The notes beneath the pieces were generated by a model that was given only the letters and a program-made list of their open reading frames with translations, had not been told where the DNA came from and ran no database searches. Both the position numbers and the translations under genes were made by a program. Positions 6,152 to 11,024 of a stretch of DNA of 11,024 bases are shown here, in pieces. This DNA comes from Actinomycetota bacterium (GTDB lineage Bacteria; Actinomycetota; Acidimicrobiia; IMCC26256; PALSA-610), in NCBI GenBank assembly GCA_005779345.1, contig SXJQ01000212.1, positions 1 to 11,024 on the forward strand, in the 5' to 3' direction. Each line of letters starts with the position of its first letter. The first letter of the stretch is position 1.

Positions 6152-7317
6152 GCGACGCATCGATCGGCCCGCTCGTCGCCGCCGACGAGTCGCTCCACCA
6201 CCAGGTCGTCGACACGTTCGGCCGCGTGGGCTCGACCGATCTCAACTGGACGGAGAAGATCTGGGCCCAGTGCTGCGCTCGCGACGGCGCGCTGCAGATC
6301 GCGTTCGGGCTCGGCAAGTACGCGAACCGCAACGTGCTCGACGCGTTCGCGGGGGTCGGTCGCGGTACGGAACAGTGGACCGTGCGGGGAAGCCGATCAC
6401 TGCACAGCGACCCCGACCACGCGACCGTCGGTCCGATCCGCTACGAGACCCTGACCGCGCTCGACACTGCGAGACTCGTGCTCGAACCGAACGACCTCGC
6501 ACCGATCGCGTTCGACGTCATGCTCCGCGGCGCGGTACCCGCCCGGATGGAGGACCGCGAACTGTTGCTCTCCCCGCACGCGAACCGGATCGTCAACGAT
6601 GTCGTGCGGTACCACCAGACGGGCATCCTCGAGGGATGGATCGAGATCGGCGGCGAACGACGCAGCATCGGAGCGAGCGACTGGATGGGGGCGCGCGACC
6701 ACAGCTGGGGCATTCGCACACAGGTCGGCGATCCCCCGCGCGATCTCGAACCCGGTTCGTATCCGAGCGAACCACGCAGCTTCACGTCGTGGTCGCCGGT
6801 GCTCATGGAGCGCCCCGACGGTACGCGCTACGCGCTCTTCCACTACTTCATGGAGTCCAACCTCCCGGGACAACCGCAATGGCGACTCCGCGGCGGCATC
6901 GAGCATCCCGACGGCAGCGAAGAGGTCTTTCGCGACGTCGACCTCGACATCCGAATCGACGACGACACTCGCCGCTTCCTCGGCGGGACCTACACGTTCC
7001 GGATGTCCGACGGCTCCACCCGTCCGATCACGTACACGCCGGCCGCGAGCGGCACGGGATTCCATCTCGGCACCGGGCTGTACTTCGGCCTCGACGGTCG
7101 ACGCCACGGCCAATGGCGCGGCGAGCTCGAACTCGACGCCGACCACTACGTCGAGTGCGACACGCGGGCGGTCGCGCAGCGAATCCACCAACACCGCGAC
7201 TGCGTGGTGGCGGTCGACGACCCGGTCGGCGGTGGTCGCGGCTGGGGGTCGGTGCAAACGATCGCGATCGGCGGCGACGACCGCTACGGCACCACGCTCG
7301 CCAAGATGTTCATCTGA
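6148..7317 (+). CDS. Uncharacterised protein with RDHSWG motif, possibly AttH/CrtC-like lipocalin fold
   Basis: A 389-residue protein of unknown function, with no signal peptide or membrane segment. It begins at a GTG overlapping the P450 stop (GTGA) and has an AGGA seven bases upstream, so the two are translationally coupled. Visible conserved-looking stretches are VGPIRYETL (about 94-102), GARDHSWGIR (181-190), FHYFMESN (231-238) and, near the end, GWGSVQTIAIGG (365-376). The alternating hydrophobic pattern and the R-D-H-S-W-G motif recall the two-domain beta-barrel family that includes hydroxyneurosporene synthase (CrtC) and AttH-like proteins, which bind or modify hydrophobic, terpenoid-like molecules. 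This likeness is from memory of the motif and is not certain. It may be one of the DUF7064/DUF7065 proteins common in mycobacteria and proteobacteria near P450 and CoA genes. A role with the P450 on a lipid-like substrate is an inference. Its 3' end overlaps the convergent ABC gene by 8 bp. Confidence 0.75.
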   Translation: MSDASIGPLVAADESLHHQVVDTFGRVGSTDLNWTEKIWAQCCARDGALQIAFGLGKYANRNVLDAFAGVGRGTEQWTVRGSRSLHSDPDHATVGPIRYETLTALDTARLVLEPNDLAPIAFDVMLRGAVPARMEDRELLLSPHANRIVNDVVRYHQTGILEGWIEIGGERRSIGASDWMGARDHSWGIRTQVGDPPRDLEPGSYPSEPRSFTSWSPVLMERPDGTRYALFHYFMESNLPGQPQWRLRGGIEHPDGSEEVFRDVDLDIRIDDDTRRFLGGTYTFRMSDGSTRPITYTPAASGTGFHLGTGLYFGLDGRRHGQWRGELELDADHYVECDTRAVAQRIHQHRDCVVAVDDPVGGGRGWGSVQTIAIGGDDRYGTTLAKMFI

Positions 7318-9139
7318 CCGAACCCGAACCGGGACCCGAACGCGAACCCGGCCCCGGCCCATCGACAGGTGCGTCGGTCGCGGCGGCGCGCGTTGCCGCG
7401 ACCCAGTGGGCGAACGCGCCACCCTGCAACTCCAGCTCGTGCGGCGGGCCGTCTTCGACCACCCGTCCGTGCTCCATGACCAGCACCCGATCCGCTCGCA
7501 ATGCGGTGTTGATCCGGTGCGCGATCACGATCGCGGTGCGGTCGGCCAGCAACCGATGCATCGCGTCCTCGACGAGTACGTCGGTCGCGGGGTCCAGGTT
7601 GCTCGTCGCCTCGTCGAGCACGATCACCCGCGGCTCTGCGAGAAACGCTCGAGCGAGCGCCACGAGTTGACGTTGCCCCGACGACAACGTGAGCCCGCGG
7701 TTCGACACGACGGCATCGAACCCACCCGGGATGCTCTCGAGGCGTTCCGCGAATCCGAGCGTCCGACACGCGGCAACGACCTCGGCTCGACTCGCGCCAT
7801 CACGCGAGATCCCGATGTTGTCCGCCACCGTCCCGTCGAACAGGAACCCTTCCTGGGGGACGACGAGCACGTGACGCCGGAGCGACACCCCGGTGACCGA
7901 ACGCACGTCCTGCCCATCCACGAAAACGTGTCCCGCCGACGGATCGTAGAAACGTGCGACGAGCTTGGCGAGCGTGCTCTTCCCTGCCCCGCTGGTCCCG
8001 ACGACCGCGACCCGTTGCCCCGGCGGAATCGTGAGATGCAGCCCCGGGATCACGTCGGGACCTTCGTCGGAGTACCGGAACCGCACCTGGTCGAGGCGCA
8101 CCTCGCCGGCACCGGGAACGAACTCGGCCGCCGCGGGATCGTCGACCAGGCGCGGCTGTCGCGCCCGGAACTCGAACACCCGGGCGAAGCTCGCGCCTGC
8201 CGACTGCAACATCGAATTCAGCTCGGTGAACTGCTGGATCGGCTCGAACAGTCGGTTGAGATAGATCGTGAACGCGACGACCGTCCCGGTCGTGACCGCA
8301 TCGCGGGAGACCAGCCACCCGCCGACGCCGATCACCGCCGCCAACGCGATCGGATGCAGGAACTCGATCGTCGCGTAATACGTGGCCGCGAACCTCCCGC
8401 TGCGACGCTTCGCGTCGTACGTGTCGTGGCTGACGTCGCAGAACACCTCGTGCAGATCGCTCTCGATCGCAAATGCCTGCACGACCCTCATTCCGACGAG
8501 CGATTCGTTCACGTGCGCGAGCATGTTCGACGTGCTCTCGCGGATGTCGAGTTGCACCGCGTACGCACGTGGTCGGTACCAGAGCGAGATCAGCAGCAAC
8601 CCGGGCATCACCGCGAGTGCGGCGAACGCGAGCTGCCACGAACGGACGAACATGACCGTCGTCGTGAGGATCAGCAGCATCGACGACCGAATCACCAACG
8701 ACAGTCCGGTTTGCACGAACTGTTGGAGGTTCTCGACGTCGGCGGTGAGGCGCGCGACGAGCCGCCCGCTCGGTTCGTGCGTGAAGTAGTCGAGGTCGAG
8801 CCGGTAGAGATGGTCGAGCAACGACCCGCGCAGGTCGAACAGATACCGCTCCGCGAAGCGTCCCATCCAGCGGAACTCGATCCAGCTGCCGACCACCTGG
8901 CCGCCCACGAACAGGGTTCCGACCGCGAGGCAGACCCAGATCCAACCGGTCGACCGACCCTGCACGCCGCGGTCGATCGCGGTCGAGATCACGAGCGGGA
9001 TGGCGACCGTGCACGTGGTCATCAAGAGCACGCCGAAACAGGCGGTCAGGTACAGCCGGCGGTGAGGTCGGAACTCGGCGAGCATCTTGGGCAACGGCGG
9101 GCGGGGCGGCGGTGGCTCCCAGACCGCGGCGATCTTCAT
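7310..9139 (-). CDS. ABC exporter half-transporter, consensus-site subunit
   Basis: A 609-residue fusion of a type IV ABC exporter membrane domain and an ATPase domain, in the inner membrane. After a proline-rich N-terminus (8-17), about six helices fall near 29-52, 65-88, 145-165, 168-188, 258-278 and 283-300. The ATPase domain has Walker A GTSGAGKST (381-389, Lys387), Q-loop Gln429, signature LSSGQ (485-489, Ser replacing the usual first Gly), Walker B VIVLDE with the catalytic Glu510, and switch His541. It starts at ATG 9139, overlapping the previous gene's stop by ATGA, with a strong GGAGG six bases upstream. Its partner is the subunit encoded at 9136-10932. The last 18 or so residues are a Gly/Pro/Ser/Arg tail encoded by imperfect GC-rich repeats, absent from most homologues. 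The substrate is unknown; multidrug or lipid export is typical of the family. Confidence 0.93.
   Translation of the reverse strand: MKIAAVWEPPPPRPPLPKMLAEFRPHRRLYLTACFGVLLMTTCTVAIPLVISTAIDRGVQGRSTGWIWVCLAVGTLFVGGQVVGSWIEFRWMGRFAERYLFDLRGSLLDHLYRLDLDYFTHEPSGRLVARLTADVENLQQFVQTGLSLVIRSSMLLILTTTVMFVRSWQLAFAALAVMPGLLLISLWYRPRAYAVQLDIRESTSNMLAHVNESLVGMRVVQAFAIESDLHEVFCDVSHDTYDAKRRSGRFAATYYATIEFLHPIALAAVIGVGGWLVSRDAVTTGTVVAFTIYLNRLFEPIQQFTELNSMLQSAGASFARVFEFRARQPRLVDDPAAAEFVPGAGEVRLDQVRFRYSDEGPDVIPGLHLTIPPGQRVAVVGTSGAGKSTLAKLVARFYDPSAGHVFVDGQDVRSVTGVSLRRHVLVVPQEGFLFDGTVADNIGISRDGASRAEVVAACRTLGFAERLESIPGGFDAVVSNRGLTLSSGQRQLVALARAFLAEPRVIVLDEATSNLDPATDVLVEDAMHRLLADRTAIVIAHRINTALRADRVLVMEHGRVVEDGPPHELELQGGAFAHWVAATRAAATDAPVDGPGPGSRSGPGSGSVR
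7318..7365. repeat. Imperfect short-period repeat at the 3' end of the ABC gene
   Basis: Repeated variants of CCCGAAC and CCCGG fill this stretch just after the stop of the plus-strand gene. On the minus strand it encodes the GPGPGSRSGPGSGSVR tail of the exporter subunit. A CCCG-AAC-CGGG mini-hairpin lies within it but without a T-tract, so evidence for a terminator is weak. Confidence 0.5.
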
Positions 9140-10932
9140 TCGCCGCCTCCGATCGCGAGCGGGTCGTCGGCGGTCGGCGACTCGGCGAGCTCGTCGAGCG
9201 CGAGCGCGGCTCGATACGCGGGCAGCTCGAGCAGGGTTTCGTGCGGACCGTCGGCGACCACCCGCCCGGCGTCGAGCAGGACGATGCGATCGGCAAGGCT
9301 GATCGTCTCGACGCGGTGCGCGACGATCAGGGTCGTCCGGCCTCGCATCGCCTCGACGAGCCCGCGGCGAATTGCGGCCTCGGTCGGTGGGTCGACTGCG
9401 CTCATCGCGTCATCGAGCACCAACACTCGCGAATTGCGCAGGATCGCGCGAGCGATCGCGAGGCGTTGCCGCTGACCACCCGAGAGGCTGTATCCCTGCG
9501 GACCGACGATCGTGTCGTATCCGTCGGGGAGTCGAACGATGAAGTCGTGGGCCTCGCTGAGACGGGCAGCGCGCTCGAGTTGCTCGTCGGTCGCCTCGAG
9601 GTCGCCCATCGCGAGGTTCTCGCGGATCGACGCGGTGAACACGACGGTGTCCTCGAACACGAAGCTCACGGCGTGGCGGAGGTCGCGCAGACGTAGCTCG
9701 TCGACGCGGTGACCATCGAGCCGCACGGTGCCGGTCCACGGGTCGTAGAACCGAGACAGGAGATAGACGAGGGTGCTCTTGCCCGAACCGCTCCGACCGA
9801 CGAACGCGACCGACTCGCCGGCGGCGATCGACAAGGTGAAGTCGTGGAGCACCGGGCGTCCGACGCGATAACCGAATGTGAGCGCGTCGTACTCGATCGC
9901 CCCGCCGCCAGGCCCGAGACGCTTGGCGTGCGCAGGTTCGCCGACATCGGGAACGGCGTCGAGCACTTCGGTGATCCGCTCGGCCGCCGCCACGCCCTGC
10001 GGCCACTGCGCGAGCAGTTCGGCGCCCGCCGCGACCGGCGCCACGAGGAGCGCGAGGTACTGGATGAAGGTGAGCAGCTCGCCCGGAGTCATGCGCCCCG
10101 TCGCGCCGTACCACCCACCCAACCCGACGATCGTCAGCACCGCCACGCCGGGCGCCGCGAGCATCGAGGCCTGGAACTTCGCGCGCACCCCGGCTCGGTG
10201 GAGACCACTCGCACGGACGTCGCCGGCGAATTCACTCCCGCGTGCGCGGAACTGACGTTCGAAGCCGTGACCCTTGACCACCCGAATGCCCTGGACCTGC
10301 TGCTCGACGAACTCCGCGTAGTACCCGAGGCGGCGTTGGACGTCGGCGGCCGCGGGGTACAGGCCGCGAGCGGTACGGAGTGCGATCGACATGCCGATCG
10401 CGACGACGGCGAACACCGCGATCGCGAGCACGGGCTGGACGGCGACGAGGATCGCGCCGCCGAGAACGAACAACACGATCGACTGGCTGAACCACGGGAG
10501 CGGGCTCAGCGCCTGTTCGATCATCGCGACGTCGGTCGAGGCGCGGGCCATGAGTTGGCCGGCGCCGACGCGATCATGGAACGAGAACGACAAGCGTTGA
10601 ACGTGCTCGAACAACCGCTCACGTATGTCGTTGCTCACGAGCGCAGGGTTCTTCGTCGCGAAGTACTTGCGGATCGCGCCGCCGCCCGCACGTCCGACGG
10701 CCAGCAGCGCGAGCGCGATCCCGTAGGGCCAGAACCGATCGCGCTCACCGCCTTCGATCACGACATCGACCGCGCGCCCTGCGACGAGCGGGATCACGAG
10801 TACGACGGCGAGATAGATGGCGGCGCCGAAGAGCGCGCCGCCGAGCGTGCGACGCCGCAGCCAGAGGTGGGACCACAGCAACGATCGAGCGGCCCGGCGG
10901 CGGGCCTGCGGATCGTCGCTGTCCTGGTGCAT
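9136..10932 (-). CDS. ABC exporter half-transporter, degenerate-site subunit
   Basis: A 598-residue ABC exporter half-molecule with membrane helices near 30-52, 68-85, 148-166, 167-187, 254-275 and 283-303, then an ATPase domain. Walker A is GRSGSGKST (379-387, Lys385), the signature is canonical LSGGQ (483-487), and the switch histidine is His539. Two catalytic positions deviate. The Q-loop glutamine is Glu427 (in FVFEDTVVF), and the Walker B catalytic glutamate is Asp508 (VLVLDDAMSAVD). These changes are typical of the non-hydrolysing subunit of heterodimeric exporters such as TM287/288 and BmrCD, and the FED form of the Q-loop is familiar from actinobacterial pairs. The gene starts at ATG 10932, with G-rich sequence upstream acting as ribosome site. 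It overlaps the second subunit gene by ATGA, so the two should be made in equal amounts. The substrate is unknown. Confidence 0.93.
   Translation of the reverse strand: MHQDSDDPQARRRAARSLLWSHLWLRRRTLGGALFGAAIYLAVVLVIPLVAGRAVDVVIEGGERDRFWPYGIALALLAVGRAGGGAIRKYFATKNPALVSNDIRERLFEHVQRLSFSFHDRVGAGQLMARASTDVAMIEQALSPLPWFSQSIVLFVLGGAILVAVQPVLAIAVFAVVAIGMSIALRTARGLYPAAADVQRRLGYYAEFVEQQVQGIRVVKGHGFERQFRARGSEFAGDVRASGLHRAGVRAKFQASMLAAPGVAVLTIVGLGGWYGATGRMTPGELLTFIQYLALLVAPVAAGAELLAQWPQGVAAAERITEVLDAVPDVGEPAHAKRLGPGGGAIEYDALTFGYRVGRPVLHDFTLSIAAGESVAFVGRSGSGKSTLVYLLSRFYDPWTGTVRLDGHRVDELRLRDLRHAVSFVFEDTVVFTASIRENLAMGDLEATDEQLERAARLSEAHDFIVRLPDGYDTIVGPQGYSLSGGQRQRLAIARAILRNSRVLVLDDAMSAVDPPTEAAIRRGLVEAMRGRTTLIVAHRVETISLADRIVLLDAGRVVADGPHETLLELPAYRAALALDELAESPTADDPLAIGGGE
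9146..9150 (-). promoter_or_regulatory. Strong ribosome binding site of the second ABC gene
   Basis: GGAGG on the minus strand lies six bases before the ATG at 9139, inside the last codons of the upstream subunit. It is the best Shine-Dalgarno in the window and confirms the ATGA-overlap start. Confidence 0.7.
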
Positions 10933-11024
10933 CGCCCCTACCCCCGGTGACGCAGCCTACCGGGGTACTGCTCGGCGCCGACCCGCCATTTCGCGCTCCG
11001 ACCCCCCGGTTCGTTGAGCGGTGC
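10933..11024 (-). promoter_or_regulatory. Leader and probable promoter of the ABC exporter operon, with inverted repeat
   Basis: These 92 bp upstream of the first ABC gene hold no supported ORF. On the minus strand TAGGCT (10959-10954) fits the -10 pattern TANNNT. Two G-runs just before the ATG can serve as ribosome site. CCCCGG (10942-10947) and CCGGGG (10960-10965) are perfect complements flanking a 12-base loop, and TA on the outer side of both arms extends the match after one bulged base. The repeat covers both the putative -10 box and the more distal G-run, so it could be an operator or an RNA hairpin masking the ribosome site. No -35 element is evident. Confidence 0.35.

Noticed and set aside
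6599..9475. A 958-codon open frame on the plus strand
   Set aside because: It runs out of frame through the RDHSWG gene and then antisense to both ABC genes. Composition is Arg/Ser/Thr- then Arg/Asp/His-rich with no domain, as expected for an antisense frame in high-GC DNA.
10995..11024. GGTTCG near the right edge as the T-arm of a tRNA
   Set aside because: The flanking bases do not form a T-stem, and no acceptor or anticodon arm can be built from the neighbouring sequence.

Overview
The window is GC-rich DNA (roughly two-thirds G+C by eye) with dense coding, 4-bp gene overlaps, GTG starts and TGA stops throughout. This points to a high-GC actinobacterium. A free-living, possibly environmental lineage such as the Acidimicrobiia is my guess from protein flavour and is not proven by anything here.

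Layout. (1) 1-378, minus: the 5' end of a principal-type sigma-70 gene, cut by the window edge. (2) 379-635: a 257-bp non-coding stretch with a small hairpin and a perfect palindrome. (3) 636-4914, minus: a tight three-gene set transcribed in the order aminoglycoside-phosphotransferase-like kinase, kynureninase, acetoacetyl-CoA synthetase, with gaps of 10 and 33 bp. (4) 4915-4957: a 43-bp divergent promoter region. (5) 4958-7317, plus: a cytochrome P450 overlapping by GTGA a 389-residue protein of uncertain function that has an RDHSWG motif. (6) 7310-10932, minus: two ABC half-transporters overlapping by ATGA, which form a heterodimeric exporter. Their last gene overlaps the tail of the preceding plus-strand gene by 8 bp. 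(7) 10933-11024: the leader and promoter region of the exporter operon, with an inverted repeat.

How the genes may work together. The kinase/kynureninase/acetoacetyl-CoA synthetase set and the divergent P450/RDHSWG pair share one very short control region. They may therefore be co-regulated and serve one oxidative or catabolic pathway. Kynureninase yields anthranilate (or 3-hydroxyanthranilate) and alanine. The CoA ligase would feed a beta-keto acid into CoA metabolism. No other kynurenine-pathway gene (dioxygenase, formamidase, monooxygenase) is in view, so the pathway assignment stays open. The ABC pair looks like a drug or lipid exporter of the TM287/288 or BmrCD kind, with one degenerate and one consensus ATP site.

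Most noteworthy: three perfect in-frame copies of an 18-bp unit inside the kynureninase gene, at a loop next to the active site. Next are the complementary degeneracy of the two ABC subunits, the possible back-to-back leaderless promoters, and the unknown protein translationally coupled to the P450. I saw no CRISPR array, tRNA, rRNA, insertion sequence or phage gene.
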